Below, in pieces: positions 26,811 to 36,642 of a DNA stretch of 37,372 nt (position 1 is the stretch's first letter; the number at the start of each line of letters is the position of its first letter). This stretch comes from Sulfurovum sp. GTDB lineage: Bacteria > Campylobacterota > Campylobacteria > Campylobacterales > Sulfurovaceae. Both the position numbers and the translations under genes were made by a program. Below the pieces are notes generated by a model, which ran no database searches, was not told the DNA's origin, and saw only the letters and a program-made list of their open reading frames with translations. The stretch spans positions 1 to 37,372 of the forward strand of contig JALWLD010000100.1 in NCBI GenBank assembly GCA_027081115.1. Reading direction: 5' to 3'.

Positions 26811-27881
26811 ATGAATAAAAAAATCTTAGAAGTCTGCTTATCTCCAGGTCTAGGCGGACTGGAACTTTTTACCCTACAGTGCTACCAAAACTTTTCTCAA
26901 AAAGGGGTATGCCACATTGTAGCCGCACCTCATAAAAAATTGGATATGTATATCAATGACAGTAAGGTATTGCATATAAAAAGAGCTAAATTCTTTCCTT
27001 TTATTCCTGCTTTTAGATTAGCAAAATATATTGACCGGATGGATATTGACATACTGCATTTTCACTGGAACAAAGATATCATTACTGTAGTATTGGCAAA
27101 ACTGCTAAGTAACAAGAAACCATCTATCATTCTTACACGACATATGGGTATGACCCGTTTCAAAAATGACTTTTATCATAAATGGCTCTATAGACACATA
27201 TCAAAAATACATGCCGTCACACAGAAAGTAAAAGAACAGCTCATACACTTCATCCCTGCAGATATAAGACCGGAAATAGAGTTGATCTACCTTGGTGTTG
27301 AGCCAAAAAAAGAAATAGACACTACATTTTTAAAAGAGCGACACCATCTTAAAGATGAGTTTATTGTAGGTATTATCGGGCGTATACAGGAAGGTAAAGA
27401 CCAACATATTGTCATAGAAGCTATCGCTGCATTAAAAATGCTCAATCTCAAACTCTTCATTATTGGAGATGCAATGGATGAAGGCTATCTACAGCAGTTA
27501 CATAAACTATGCAAGTCCCTAGACATTGAAGAGAGAGTCATCTTTACAGGCTTTACAAAAGAGACAGATGCCTATATGCAACTCTGTGACATTACTGTAC
27601 TGGCTACCAAAAACGAAACTTTTGGTCTGGTCATCATAGAATCAATGGCTAACGGGACTCCTGTCATTGCAACTGACAGAGGTGGTCCACTGGAAATCAT
27701 AGATGACCGTAAAGATGGTCTGTTGTATGATGGGACAAAAGAAGATCTGGCAAACAAGATCGCACAATTATATGACCATAGAGAACAACAACAATTATTG
27801 AAAAACAGTAGTCTCAAAAAGATAACAACCAAATTCAATAAAACAAATCAATTAAAAAAACTTTATGACTTTTTAATATAA
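26811..27881 (+). CDS. GT4 family glycosyltransferase
   Basis: 356 residues with a GT-B fold: LEVCLSPGLGGLELF at the N-terminus, ILHFHWNKD and TRHMGMTRFK in the acceptor half. The donor half has GIIGRIQEGKDQHIVIEAI, the EX7E motif region ETFGLVIIESMANGTPVIATDRGGPLEIID, and a DGLLY turn. It probably transfers an outer-core or O-antigen sugar from a nucleotide donor at the cytoplasmic face. It begins right after a divergent promoter shared with the core kinase operon and is followed 21 bases later by a hexapeptide acyltransferase. Donor and acceptor are unknown. Confidence 0.9.
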   Translation: MNKKILEVCLSPGLGGLELFTLQCYQNFSQKGVCHIVAAPHKKLDMYINDSKVLHIKRAKFFPFIPAFRLAKYIDRMDIDILHFHWNKDIITVVLAKLLSNKKPSIILTRHMGMTRFKNDFYHKWLYRHISKIHAVTQKVKEQLIHFIPADIRPEIELIYLGVEPKKEIDTTFLKERHHLKDEFIVGIIGRIQEGKDQHIVIEAIAALKMLNLKLFIIGDAMDEGYLQQLHKLCKSLDIEERVIFTGFTKETDAYMQLCDITVLATKNETFGLVIIESMANGTPVIATDRGGPLEIIDDRKDGLLYDGTKEDLANKIAQLYDHREQQQLLKNSSLKKITTKFNKTNQLKKLYDFLI

Positions 27882-27902
27882 ACAAAACCGAGGATATATT
27901 AA

Positions 27903-28460
27903 ATGACAAAGATCATTCACAATCTGCTACAACATCTTAGAAATAAAATAAAAATTTCTAAAACAAATCAGCTTACTATAGATACAACTTCAAAGCTTGT
28001 TGATTGCAATATATCTGTTTACGGATTAAACAATAAAGTGCTTATTGGTAAAAACACAACTATTAGAAACTCTACTATAGAAATACATGGTCAAAATTGT
28101 AAAATTTCAATTGGAGATGATTGTGTTATCGGAGATAACTGTTATTTCGTCGCAAAAGAAAATGAGATAAAAATCATCATTGATAATCACTGTATGCTAT
28201 CACGGAATGTCAAAATAATGGCCAGCGACGGACATACCATTTTCAATAAAAAGAACGACAGGATCAATCATTCTAAAAGTATTACTGTTTCTCATAATGT
28301 CTGGTTGGCCGATAATGTAACTATTTTAAAAGGTGTTATAGTAGGTTCCAATAGTGTAGTTGGTATCAATTCTACACTTACCAAATCTATCCAAAAAAAC
28401 TCCATAGCCGTAGGTAACCCTGCAAAAATAACTACGGATGATATATACTGGGAAAAGTAG
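27903..28460 (+). CDS. Hexapeptide-repeat (left-handed beta-helix) acyltransferase
   Basis: 185 residues dominated by isoleucine/valine-rich hexapeptide turns (KVLIGKNTTIRN, KISIGDDCVIGDNC, NVWLADNVTILKGVIVGSNSVVGINS) and ending with the typical VGNPAKI closure, as in CysE/WcaF/LacA-like O-acetyltransferases. The aspartate/histidine loop KIMASDGHTIF fits the catalytic histidine position. It probably acetylates a sugar of the surface glycan, using acetyl-CoA. AGGA lies 8 bases before the ATG. It follows a GT4 in a two-gene operon and runs into a convergent gene of the same fold. Confidence 0.88.
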   Translation: MTKIIHNLLQHLRNKIKISKTNQLTIDTTSKLVDCNISVYGLNNKVLIGKNTTIRNSTIEIHGQNCKISIGDDCVIGDNCYFVAKENEIKIIIDNHCMLSRNVKIMASDGHTIFNKKNDRINHSKSITVSHNVWLADNVTILKGVIVGSNSVVGINSTLTKSIQKNSIAVGNPAKITTDDIYWEK

Positions 28461-28461
28461 C

Positions 28462-28492
28462 ATAGAATATTCAAAGAACAAAAAAATTCTAT
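28462..28492. terminator. AT-rich inverted repeat between convergent genes (possible weak bidirectional terminator)
   Basis: ATAGAAT at 28462-28468 pairs with ATTCTAT at 28486-28492 across a 17-base loop in the 36-base gap between two convergent genes. The stem is short and AT-rich with no long T tail, so this is a weak candidate. Confidence 0.25.
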
Positions 28493-28496
28493 TGAA

Positions 28497-29165
28497 CTAC
28501 CAGGAGACATTCTTTTTAACAATTTTTGCAGGGTTTCCTGCAAGTATACAATACTCGTCATCATACATTTTTGCTACCAATGAATTTGCGGCAACAATAG
28601 AGTGGTCTGGGATTACAGAACCTTTTAAAATGGTACTTCTTGTGCCTATCCACACCTTTTCTCCAATCAGGATCTCCTTATCGGCATTAATACACTCTTC
28701 ATTATCATTATAGATATCATGATAATCTGTATCCATAATCAAAGAATCCCATGCAAATGTAGAATCTTTACCTATCTTAATAGATTTATGACAAATAATT
28801 TTTGACTTCGCCGATATAGTAAAGTTTTCACCAATATCCAGATATCCACATGCCCCAACCTCTATTTTAGAGGCTTTCCCTATCTTACATTTTCCTCTAA
28901 AATGTATTGTACCTTCCAAATGAAGGATACTTCTTTCATATGCAAAATCAACCAGTCTTACATTACCAAAACCAATACGAATAATGCCCGTTTTATTTTT
29001 ATCTAAAATCACTCTCCCGCTCAAAGAAGATAGTTTTGTTTTACGAGAAACAATAATAGGAAGTTTTATAGCATCTTTAAAAGGTAAAACTCTAAAGTTG
29101 ACATAAATACTTTTATGTAATCCTGCCATATAGTGCAGTATATTTGTTATTTTATCTGTATTCAT
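28497..29165 (-). CDS. Hexapeptide-repeat acyltransferase (second)
   Basis: 222 residues with left-handed beta-helix turns in the C-terminal two thirds (GKCKIGKASKIEVGACGYLDIGENFTIS split over several coils, then IKIGKDSTFAWDS, ILIGEKVWIGTRSTILKG) and the closing LAGNPAKIV. DTDYHDIY holds the likely catalytic histidine. The N-terminal 80 residues are less repetitive and resemble capsular-polysaccharide O-acetyltransferases of similar length. It is the last gene of the waaC-lpxL-waaL operon. GGGAG lies just upstream of its ATG. It is only about a third similar by eye to the convergent neighbour, so the two are not a recent duplication. Confidence 0.88.
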   Translation of the reverse strand: MNTDKITNILHYMAGLHKSIYVNFRVLPFKDAIKLPIIVSRKTKLSSLSGRVILDKNKTGIIRIGFGNVRLVDFAYERSILHLEGTIHFRGKCKIGKASKIEVGACGYLDIGENFTISAKSKIICHKSIKIGKDSTFAWDSLIMDTDYHDIYNDNEECINADKEILIGEKVWIGTRSTILKGSVIPDHSIVAANSLVAKMYDDEYCILAGNPAKIVKKNVSW

Positions 29166-29195
29166 GACACTCCCGAAATGTATTAAAATGCATCT

Positions 29196-30458
29196 CTAGC
29201 CTTTTACCGTCAATGCTTCATTTTCTATTTGAGAAAATCCTATGGAAAGTCCTATAAAAAGAGCAAACAGTGCCAGTGGAAACTGAACAGTAAAAGCAAC
29301 ATCAAAAAAAGATGAAATACAAAATACTAAAATAAACATATATCGTATATTGGAATACTCTTTATTTACAATATCAAGTCTTGCTGCTGTATAAAACATC
29401 CATAGATACAAGAAGAGACCAATGATTCCAATCTGCACAGCATATTGTATATAAGCATTATGATAATTATAGGGGATCATTATCTGCAAGGCTTCTTTAT
29501 AGACACCTGTGTAGTGATTTTTTTCAATATTTTCTTCAATAATATGCATTTGATCACCCAAACCTACACCAATAACAGGATGTTCAGGAATAACCTGGCT
29601 AACGGCTTCATGCCAAACAGCAAAACGATAGCCCAGTGACCCACTGTATTTTTGCGCATCATCATTCAGTAATTTACTTATCTCATACAGACCTTTGTCT
29701 ACTCTTGATTGAAACACATGACTAAAGTTGTAAGCTACAAGAGTAATAAGAATACTTAACACCACCATAATAAAAAATGCTTTTACTTTGTTTTTAATAG
29801 TAAGAAATCCTAATACAAAAATCGATATAAGAAAAGCAAGTTGCCCTGTTCTCCCCCCATTTAAAAACAGGTTTGCCGTGACACTCATGAAATAGACAAA
29901 ATAAAAGAACTTCCATCCTTTGGAGACTTCAAAGAAAAAACGATTGAGTAAAAGTAGGGCAGTCATTGCCAAAAACATGGAATATTGTATATGATGCATA
30001 AAAGGTGTCGGATTTTGAGGTGTTGCATTTTTAAATGTCCACCATTCAAAAAAGATACCAAAAGAGATGATCTCACTAATCAGCATTCCAAACAGAAATG
30101 CTGAGAGTATTTTAGGAAAATACTCTTTTCGTATGGAAGTTGCAAAAACCAGTAAAGGAAGTAAATACCAATATTTTCGTAATGTATTCATGCCTAACTC
30201 AGGGTCTGTACTCCATAAGAGAGAAACCGCAGAGAAAAGAACAAAAGCAACAACAGCGATAATAACTTTATTATGAAACAACTGAGTCAACTTCTCTTTA
30301 AGATCACCTTCAAACAACCATAGTAAAAACAGTAATGCAGTACCCACACCGACACCCGCCCGTGAGATTGGGAGCATAAAAGCATAAACAACTGCTATAT
30401 AACCAATAGCTGTATTGATATTGATACTTTTCAATGGTTTTAAAATTGAGGATGTCAT
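29196..30458 (-). CDS. waaL: O-antigen ligase
   Basis: A 420-residue polytopic inner-membrane protein with about ten to twelve helices and a Wzy_C-type periplasmic loop. GGRTGQLAFLISIFVLGF carries the conserved arginine, the large loop contains VIGVGLGD, and the functional histidine lies in YNYHNAYIQYAVQIG. These match WaaL, which transfers undecaprenyl-linked polysaccharide to the lipid A-core at the periplasmic face. A Wzy polymerase has similar architecture, but placement between lpxL-like and core genes favours ligase. AAAGGA lies upstream of the ATG, 11 bases after the previous gene. Confidence 0.87.
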   Translation of the reverse strand: MTSSILKPLKSININTAIGYIAVVYAFMLPISRAGVGVGTALLFLLWLFEGDLKEKLTQLFHNKVIIAVVAFVLFSAVSLLWSTDPELGMNTLRKYWYLLPLLVFATSIRKEYFPKILSAFLFGMLISEIISFGIFFEWWTFKNATPQNPTPFMHHIQYSMFLAMTALLLLNRFFFEVSKGWKFFYFVYFMSVTANLFLNGGRTGQLAFLISIFVLGFLTIKNKVKAFFIMVVLSILITLVAYNFSHVFQSRVDKGLYEISKLLNDDAQKYSGSLGYRFAVWHEAVSQVIPEHPVIGVGLGDQMHIIEENIEKNHYTGVYKEALQIMIPYNYHNAYIQYAVQIGIIGLFLYLWMFYTAARLDIVNKEYSNIRYMFILVFCISSFFDVAFTVQFPLALFALFIGLSIGFSQIENEALTVKG

Positions 30459-30469
30459 TGTTTTTTCCT

Positions 30470-31369
30470 TTAATATTCGTAAAGCTCAGGGTTATATGTT
30501 TTCCAACGTTTATGCATCCAGAACCACTGCTTTGGGTTTTCTTTAATCACATATTCAAGTCTCTCTGCCTGTTTTTGAGTTAAAAGATTCAGATCTTTTT
30601 CCTGATCATCTGTTTTTAGTGTTTTTATAGGAGGATAGATTTTTACCGTATAGTCCACATAATCCTCTGTTGAGATAAAAGCAGGAATCAGATCAAGTCC
30701 AAATTTACGAGACAATATAGAAGCTATGGGGGTATGTGTTGTCTTATGGTCAAAAAACTCAACATCGACAGATTGTTCAACAGATAAACTCTGGTCTGTT
30801 AAAATACCTACAATTTTCTTTTGTCCAATTGCCTTAATACACCCTTTCATAGCACCGTTTTTATAAACCATTTCTACATTAAAACGTTCACGGTTTCTAC
30901 GAAGTACTTTATCCATCATCTCACTGTCTAGTTTTCGTCCCACACCTACCAGAGTCAGATCAAAATGAATAGCAATCGATTGTGAAAGTAATTCCCAGTT
31001 CCCATAATGACCGGTAACAAGTATAAACTGTTTACCGGCATCTTGATATGCCTGAATGATCTCTTCACCTTCAAATACTACCTTTTTTACAACCTCTTCT
31101 TTTGGTATTGCATCACGCTTGAGTATACCAAATACAGTATCAATTAAATTGGTAAAAGCAGCAATACCTATCTGCTTTTTTTCTGATGCATTAAATCTGT
31201 TTTTAAAAGCCCATTCTAAATTAGTATTGATAATACGCTGATGTTTTCTGCTCACATAGTAAGCAACATGACCCAAAACATGCATCAATCCAACCGTCCA
31301 TCTTTGAGGAAGCAGTTTAAGAATAAGTGAAAAAGTTTTATACAAACCATAGTAAAGATAATCAATCAT
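30470..31369 (-). CDS. lpxL: Lipid A biosynthesis acyltransferase (LpxL/HtrB-like)
   Basis: Adds a secondary acyl chain to the lipid A precursor at the inner membrane. 299 residues, the usual length. An N-terminal hydrophobic segment is followed by the HX4E catalytic motif in TGHYGNWELL, the GRKLDSEMMDKVLRRNRERF segment, the GILTDQS motif and the C-terminal NPKQWFWMHKRWKT, all standard for LpxL/LpxM. It overlaps waaC by 8 bases, an arrangement also found in Campylobacter (waaC-htrB). The acyl chain length is not predictable. Confidence 0.94.
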   Translation of the reverse strand: MIDYLYYGLYKTFSLILKLLPQRWTVGLMHVLGHVAYYVSRKHQRIINTNLEWAFKNRFNASEKKQIGIAAFTNLIDTVFGILKRDAIPKEEVVKKVVFEGEEIIQAYQDAGKQFILVTGHYGNWELLSQSIAIHFDLTLVGVGRKLDSEMMDKVLRRNRERFNVEMVYKNGAMKGCIKAIGQKKIVGILTDQSLSVEQSVDVEFFDHKTTHTPIASILSRKFGLDLIPAFISTEDYVDYTVKIYPPIKTLKTDDQEKDLNLLTQKQAERLEYVIKENPKQWFWMHKRWKTYNPELYEY

Positions 31370-32360
31370 GCAGTAATTCCTTGGCCAACGCTACAATTCT
31401 CTTTGACTCAATATTTCCAATACAATAGTTTTTCTTATCTAGTTTTAGAGGGTCAATCTTTTCTCCACAGTCCAATACTTTATTAATAGAAGTCTCTAAA
31501 ATATTTCTTTCTGAAGGGGTAGGTCCAAAAAGTGTTACACTCGGTCTGTTCAATGCCCAAGCAAAATGCGTTGGACCTGAATCCCCACCTATCACAAGGT
31601 CTGCCTTGGAAACAAGTGCCTTTAATTCATTTAAATTTATCTTTGGTACTATTTTGGCATCTGTATGCTGGGCAACATATTTTGCATAACTCTCCTCATT
31701 TTGGTTACCCCACACTAAAAGGTGATTCCCCTCCAGTCGATTGATAATGTCTACAAATTTCTCTTTAGGATAGATCTTACTTTCCCAACTTGAGCCTAAA
31801 ATATATATAATATTATTTTGATCATGCTTTAGCAACAATTCCACTTTTTTTTCATCTTCTAGAGTGAAAAATAAAAAGGGTTTTTTCTCTTTTATCTGTT
31901 CTTTTGTCATATCAATATCTAAAGAGAGTGCGGTCAGGTCAGCATTTCTAAGAATCACATTTTGACTATAAGGTACAAAAAAAGATTTTTCATAAAAAAC
32001 AGCTGCTATTTTTTCACGAATTGAGTTTTTATCAAAACCGACATTAGGTCCCAATATTTTTGAAACGATTGCAGATTTTAAAAGCCCTTGGAGATCTATC
32101 ACTACATCATAATTATTTTTGGCATATTTTTTTAATTTTTTCACTTCAGAAAAAAATTTAAACTTATCTTTTTTTAATGCTTTTAAATTGACACCGTATA
32201 AGGAATCAATATGAGGATTATGTTCTAAGACTGCTTTGAAACGCTCTTCTACTATCCAGTCAATACTACAATCTGGAATAAGCTGTTTAATGAACTGCAA
32301 TACTACCATCGCATGCACAATGTCACCCAATGCAGAAAGTTTCACAATTGCAATTTTCAT
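31362..32360 (-). CDS. waaC: ADP-heptose:LPS heptosyltransferase I
   Basis: Adds the first heptose onto Kdo of the LPS inner core. GT9, 332 residues from ATG 32360: MKIAIVKLSALGDIVHAMVV with the catalytic Asp, DWIVEERF, VIDLQGLLKSA, then IYILGSSWESKIYPKEKF and VIGGDSGPTHFAWALNRPSVTLFGPTPSERN. The frame extends upstream to 32447. ATG 32360 has AAGGA at the right distance and gives the family's normal N-terminus, so the 29 extra codons are excluded. It heads a four-gene - strand operon. Confidence 0.95.
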   Translation of the reverse strand: MKIAIVKLSALGDIVHAMVVLQFIKQLIPDCSIDWIVEERFKAVLEHNPHIDSLYGVNLKALKKDKFKFFSEVKKLKKYAKNNYDVVIDLQGLLKSAIVSKILGPNVGFDKNSIREKIAAVFYEKSFFVPYSQNVILRNADLTALSLDIDMTKEQIKEKKPFLFFTLEDEKKVELLLKHDQNNIIYILGSSWESKIYPKEKFVDIINRLEGNHLLVWGNQNEESYAKYVAQHTDAKIVPKINLNELKALVSKADLVIGGDSGPTHFAWALNRPSVTLFGPTPSERNILETSINKVLDCGEKIDPLKLDKKNYCIGNIESKRIVALAKELLHD

Positions 32361-32454
32361 CCATTTCCTTTCGGATAGCCTTGAAATAATTGTTATCATT
32401 TTACCCAAATAGACTAAAAGAGTGACGCCAAAATCATGACCTTTCAATTTAATT

Positions 32455-32463
32455 TGTTATAAT
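32455..32463 (+). promoter_or_regulatory. Extended -10 promoter for the hisH-hisA-prmA-ftsH-pssA operon
   Basis: TGTTATAAT at 32455-32463 is a TGn extended -10 with a perfect TATAAT hexamer. It is preceded by a T-rich stretch and lies about 33 bases before the TTG start of hisH. No -35 is evident, as is usual in Campylobacterota. The 136-bp gap 32361-32496 also must hold the waaC promoter, for which I see only a weak TAAAAT on the - strand. Confidence 0.6.
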
Positions 32464-32496
32464 CACGTTCATTTATAGACCACTGAAGGATAAATA

Positions 32497-33108
32497 TTGA
32501 TTGGAATCGTTGATTACAACATGGGAAATCTTGCCTCTGTCATTAATGCTTTTGCCAAAGTGGGAGCAGATGCCAAACTGGAGAGTGACCCTTCTAAATT
32601 GGCTCAATATGACAAACTCATTTTACCCGGGGTAGGTGCTTTTGGAGATGCAATGGAACACCTACAAAGTAATGGGATGGATGAAGCCGTTAAAGCTTTC
32701 GCACTCAGTGGTAAACCTCTACTTGGTATCTGTCTAGGTATGCAACTTCTTTTTGAAAGTTCTGAAGAATTTGGTTCTACTGAGGGTCTTGGACTCATCC
32801 CCGGAAAAGTAGTTGCCTTTGACAAGGGTAAATTTGATCATCCTCAAAAAGTCCCGCATATGGGATGGAATGAGCTTTTTGTTCAACATGACACATCTAT
32901 CTTCTCTGGACTAAACAACGATTTTTACCTCTATTTCGTACACTCATTTCATGCTATATGTGATGACAAATATACTATAGGTAAGACACACTACGGGTAT
33001 GAGTTTGTCTCTGCTGTACAAAATGGAAATATTTACGGTATTCAACCACACCCTGAGAAAAGCCATAAAAATGGTTTAAAAATAATAGAAAATTTTTCAA
33101 AATTATAG
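32497..33108 (+). CDS. hisH: Imidazole glycerol phosphate synthase, glutaminase subunit
   Basis: The glutamine amidotransferase half of the enzyme that makes imidazole glycerol phosphate and AICAR in histidine synthesis; it pairs with HisF, which is not in the window. 203 residues, class I GATase: [11 protein letters not shown], the nucleophile C79 in [11 protein letters not shown], and the H185/E187 pair in HPEKS. The start is TTG with AAGGA 8 bases upstream and [14 protein letters not shown] as N-terminus. It begins a five-gene operon, 8 bases before hisA. Confidence 0.96.
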   Translation: MIGIVDYNMGNLASVINAFAKVGADAKLESDPSKLAQYDKLILPGVGAFGDAMEHLQSNGMDEAVKAFALSGKPLLGICLGMQLLFESSEEFGSTEGLGLIPGKVVAFDKGKFDHPQKVPHMGWNELFVQHDTSIFSGLNNDFYLYFVHSFHAICDDKYTIGKTHYGYEFVSAVQNGNIYGIQPHPEKSHKNGLKIIENFSKL

Positions 33109-33116
33109 GAACACAA

Positions 33117-33830
33117 ATGACAATTCTCCCGGCAATTGATTTAAAAGACGGAAAAGCAGTAAGACTCTCCAAAGGGCTTATGGAATCTGCAAAAATATAC
33201 TCTGACGAGCCTTGGCAGGTAGCCAAAAAGTTTGAAGAACTTGGTTCAGAGTGGGTACACTTGGTTGACCTCAACGGTGCTTTTGCAGGTAAACCAGAAA
33301 ACCTGGAACAGATCAAGAAGATCCGTGAAAACTGTAACCTCAAACTGGAGCTTGGTGGTGGTATTAGAGATGAAGAGACCATTAAAATGTATCTTGAATT
33401 AGGAATCGACAGACTCATCTTAGGTTCCATTGCAGTCAAAGATGCACAATTTGTTAAAGATATGGCAGCCAAATACCCTATTGTAGTGGGAATCGATGCT
33501 ATAGATGGTATGGTAGCAGTAGAAGGTTGGGCAGAAACTTCAGACATGAAAGCCACAGACTTGGCAAAAGAGTTTGCTGCCTGTGGTGTGGAAGCTATCA
33601 TCTGTACGGATGTGGGACGTGATGGTATGATGACCGGTGTAAATATTGAATTTACCAAAGCGATTCAAGAGGCTTCCGGACTTGAAACCATCGCTTCTGG
33701 TGGGCTCAAGGATATGACAGATATCCATGGACTCATTGAAGCGGGCATTGACGGTACAATTGTGGGGAAAGCATTCTACGAAGGTACACTTGACTTGGAA
33801 GAGGCATTCAAGGTAACAAATGCAAGATAA
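33117..33830 (+). CDS. hisA: ProFAR isomerase (phosphoribosylformimino-AICAR ribotide isomerase)
   Basis: Catalyses the Amadori rearrangement just before the HisHF step in histidine synthesis. 237 residues, (beta-alpha)8 barrel: [15 protein letters not shown] with catalytic D8, [11 protein letters not shown] and [10 protein letters not shown] phosphate loops, [20 protein letters not shown], and ASGGLKDM with a second phosphate site in [19 protein letters not shown] precedes the ATG. Its last 11 bases overlap prmA. Confidence 0.97.
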   Translation: MTILPAIDLKDGKAVRLSKGLMESAKIYSDEPWQVAKKFEELGSEWVHLVDLNGAFAGKPENLEQIKKIRENCNLKLELGGGIRDEETIKMYLELGIDRLILGSIAVKDAQFVKDMAAKYPIVVGIDAIDGMVAVEGWAETSDMKATDLAKEFAACGVEAIICTDVGRDGMMTGVNIEFTKAIQEASGLETIASGGLKDMTDIHGLIEAGIDGTIVGKAFYEGTLDLEEAFKVTNAR

Positions 33831-34647
33831 ATATTATGAACTCACTATCAAACTTGATAACGCTTTTGTAGATATCATTGCAGATTATATTTTAAATCTT
33901 TATGATGAAGGTGTAGAGCTTGGAGAGGATCAGATCATTGTCAGATCCGAATCTGATTTAACTTTTGTTAAAGATGCTCTTGTATCCTTGTCTGATAGTT
34001 TGGAAACACCGGTTACTATGACGTATCAGCTCGAAGAGAAAGAGAACGTAGACTGGATAAAAACCTATCAGGATTCTGTCCAGCCTATAGAAGCAGGGAA
34101 ATTTTACATCTTTCCAAGCTGGTATGAGGAAAAAGAAGATTTTATCAATATCAAGATTGATCCTGCTTTGGCATTTGGTTCAGGTCACCACGCTACAACA
34201 TTTTCATGCCTTGAAGCTATCAGTACTTATGTGAAAGCTGAAAAGAGTGTCATTGATGTAGGTTGTGGTTCAGGGATTCTCGGACTTGCCTCTAAAAAGC
34301 TAGGTGCAAAAATTGCACTTTGCGATACGGACCCTCTTTCTGTAGAGAGCTGTAAAGAGAATTTTGTACTCAATGATGAAAGCTATGATGCACTCTGGGA
34401 AGGATCTATTGACAAAGCGGAAAACTCTTACGATGTGGTTATTGCGAACATCATTGCCGATGTCTTACGCTTTATTGCAAAAGACCTAAAAACAGCAGTA
34501 AAAGAAAACGGATACCTTATACTCTCAGGTATTTTAGATAAAAAAGAAGATCTGGTAAAAGAGTCGTTTAAAGACTTGAAACTGGAAAAAAGAACGTTAA
34601 AAGATGAGTGGGTAACACTTGTTTACAAGAAGGAAATAAATGGCTAA
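33820..34647 (+). CDS. prmA: Ribosomal protein L11 methyltransferase
   Basis: Methylates lysines and the N-terminus of ribosomal protein L11 with SAM. 275 residues: an N-terminal L11-recognition domain (about 1-90), the linker motif [17 protein letters not shown], the SAM loop [30 protein letters not shown], and [11 protein letters not shown] in the active site. The start overlaps the hisA stop by 11 bases, and the end overlaps ftsH by 8. The prmA-ftsH-pssA order is also known from Campylobacter. Confidence 0.95.
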   Translation: MQDKYYELTIKLDNAFVDIIADYILNLYDEGVELGEDQIIVRSESDLTFVKDALVSLSDSLETPVTMTYQLEEKENVDWIKTYQDSVQPIEAGKFYIFPSWYEEKEDFINIKIDPALAFGSGHHATTFSCLEAISTYVKAEKSVIDVGCGSGILGLASKKLGAKIALCDTDPLSVESCKENFVLNDESYDALWEGSIDKAENSYDVVIANIIADVLRFIAKDLKTAVKENGYLILSGILDKKEDLVKESFKDLKLEKRTLKDEWVTLVYKKEING

Positions 34648-36637
34648 CCAAAATAATAACAATAATAACGACAATAACAATAATAATTTTTTCAACAATA
34701 ACCCACTGCTGGCATTTGCCATCTTCTCTATGGTCATCATCCTCATCTTCAAATCGTTTGTAGGAGAGGGAGAGAGCCTCAGTTCAATGATAAATACACA
34801 AAAGGTTTCACTGACAAAACAGGTCAAGTATTCTGAGATCAAAAAGAAGATCGAAGAGGGAAATGTAAAGTCTGTCAAACTGACACCTTCAAGTATTGAA
34901 GCCATTGCAGAAGACAATGGGCGTAAAATTCGTTATGTGGCACAGAATGTTCCTACCTACGATGAACAACTCATCCCTCTTCTTGAGAAAAAGAAGATCA
35001 CCTATGAAGGTGTGATGGGCAATGGGTTCCTCTCAGAACTTATCTCAATGATGTTGCCTATTCTTATTTTCTTTGGTATCTGGATATTCCTTGCTAAAAA
35101 AATGTCTAAAGGGATGGGTGGTGTTTTAGGTGCCGGGAAAGCAGACAAACTCATCAACTCTGAAAAACCGGACACAAAATTTTCAGATGTACAGGGAGTC
35201 GAAGAGGCCAAAGATGAGGTCAAAGAGATCGTTGATTTCCTCAAGTTCCCGGAACGCTATATGGAACTGGGTGCCAAGATCCCCAAAGGTCTGCTTTTAG
35301 TTGGACCTCCCGGTACCGGTAAAACACTTTTAGCAAAAGCAGTTGCCGGAGAAGCTTCTGTACCCTTCTTCTCAGTAAGTGGATCTGGGTTCATTGAAAT
35401 GTTCGTCGGAGTGGGAGCAAGCCGTGTACGTGACCTTTTTGCCCAAGCTAAAAAAGAGGCTCCGTCTATCATCTTCATCGATGAGATCGATGCTATTGGT
35501 AAATCAAGAGCCTCTGGCGGACAGATGGGCGGAAATGATGAAAGAGAGCAGACTTTAAATCAACTGCTCGCAGAAATGGATGGTTTTGGTACCGATACAC
35601 CAGTCATAGTCCTGGCAGCTACCAACAGACCCGAAACACTTGATGCCGCACTGCTTCGTGCCGGACGTTTTGACAGACAGGTACTGGTAGACAAACCAGA
35701 TTATGATGGGCGTTTAGCCATCTTGAAAGTACACTCTAAAGGTGTGAAACTCTCCAAAAATGTAGATCTCCACGTGGTCGCAAAACAGACAGCAGGGCTT
35801 GCCGGTGCAGACTTGGCAAACATTATCAATGAAGCTGCCTTGCTTGCTGGTAGATTTAACAAAAAAGAGATTGAACAGTCTGACCTGTTAGAGTCCATTG
35901 AGCGTTCATTTGTCGGCCTTGAGAAAAAGAACAGAAAAATCTCCGAAGTAGAGAAAAAGATCGTTGCCTACCATGAAAGTGGACATGCACTAATGGCTGA
36001 ACTTACCAAAGGAGCTACACGTGTAACCAAAGTCTCTATTATCCCAAGGGGTCTTGGTGCATTAGGATATACACTACACCTACCGGATGACGAAGACAGA
36101 TTCCTTAAACAAAAACATGAACTTATGGCGGAGATAGATGTATTGCTTGGTGGTCGCGCTGCTGAAGAAGTTTTCATTGGAGAGATCTCTACAGGTGCAG
36201 GTAATGACCTTGACCGTGCCACTGCTATCTTGAAAGATATGATCTCTGTATACGGTATGTCTGATGTTGCGGGCCTTATGGTACTTAAAAGAACAGAAAA
36301 CAGCTTCTTGGGTGCGGGTATGGCATCGACAGACTACAGCGAGAAAATGGCTGAAGATATTGATTCACATATTAAAAATACATTGACAGAACGTTATGAG
36401 TTTGTCAAAAAAACCCTTAACGAATATTATGAAGCTATTGAAAACATGGCTACAGTACTTCTTGATGTAGAAGTGATAGAGGGTACTAAAGTACGTGAGA
36501 TCATAGAGACTTTTGAAAAAGATCACAACATGGAGAGCCGTTTGGCACACACAGAAAAAATTGCTGCAGCCAAAGCAAGAGCTGAAGCAGAGAAAAAAGC
36601 TGAAGCAGCAGAGGAAGAAGCGTCTAGAGACGCTTAA
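34640..36637 (+). CDS. ftsH: ATP-dependent zinc metalloprotease FtsH
   Basis: A membrane-bound AAA+ protease that degrades misfolded and regulatory membrane proteins and, in Escherichia coli, controls LpxC and so LPS amount. 665 residues: helix about 24-43, periplasmic part, helix about 128-153, Walker A GPPGTGKT at 222-229, Walker [12 protein letters not shown], the second region of homology ending [11 protein letters not shown], zinc site HESGH at 445-449, and a charged C-terminal tail. The N-terminus is an unusual asparagine-rich run (about 15 of the first 21 residues), placed before the first helix on the cytoplasmic side. It overlaps prmA by 8 bases. Confidence 0.97.
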   Translation: MANQNNNNNNDNNNNNFFNNNPLLAFAIFSMVIILIFKSFVGEGESLSSMINTQKVSLTKQVKYSEIKKKIEEGNVKSVKLTPSSIEAIAEDNGRKIRYVAQNVPTYDEQLIPLLEKKKITYEGVMGNGFLSELISMMLPILIFFGIWIFLAKKMSKGMGGVLGAGKADKLINSEKPDTKFSDVQGVEEAKDEVKEIVDFLKFPERYMELGAKIPKGLLLVGPPGTGKTLLAKAVAGEASVPFFSVSGSGFIEMFVGVGASRVRDLFAQAKKEAPSIIFIDEIDAIGKSRASGGQMGGNDEREQTLNQLLAEMDGFGTDTPVIVLAATNRPETLDAALLRAGRFDRQVLVDKPDYDGRLAILKVHSKGVKLSKNVDLHVVAKQTAGLAGADLANIINEAALLAGRFNKKEIEQSDLLESIERSFVGLEKKNRKISEVEKKIVAYHESGHALMAELTKGATRVTKVSIIPRGLGALGYTLHLPDDEDRFLKQKHELMAEIDVLLGGRAAEEVFIGEISTGAGNDLDRATAILKDMISVYGMSDVAGLMVLKRTENSFLGAGMASTDYSEKMAEDIDSHIKNTLTERYEFVKKTLNEYYEAIENMATVLLDVEVIEGTKVREIIETFEKDHNMESRLAHTEKIAAAKARAEAEKKAEAAEEEASRDA

Positions 36638-36642
36638 CTTTC

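Noticed and set aside
32361..32447. Upstream extension of waaC by 29 codons
   Set aside because: ATG 32360 has AAGGA at proper spacing and gives the standard MKIAIVKLSALGD start; the extension matches nothing in the family.
32975..33658. 227-codon open frame on the - strand opposite hisA
   Set aside because: Long but antisense to a textbook HisA with all its motifs. Its serine/proline/isoleucine-rich translation looks like a shadow and no promoter or ribosome site supports it.
34597..34917. 106-codon leucine-rich - strand frame over the ftsH start
   Set aside because: The leucines are the complement of the Asn-rich and Lys-rich codons of ftsH; not independent evidence of a gene.
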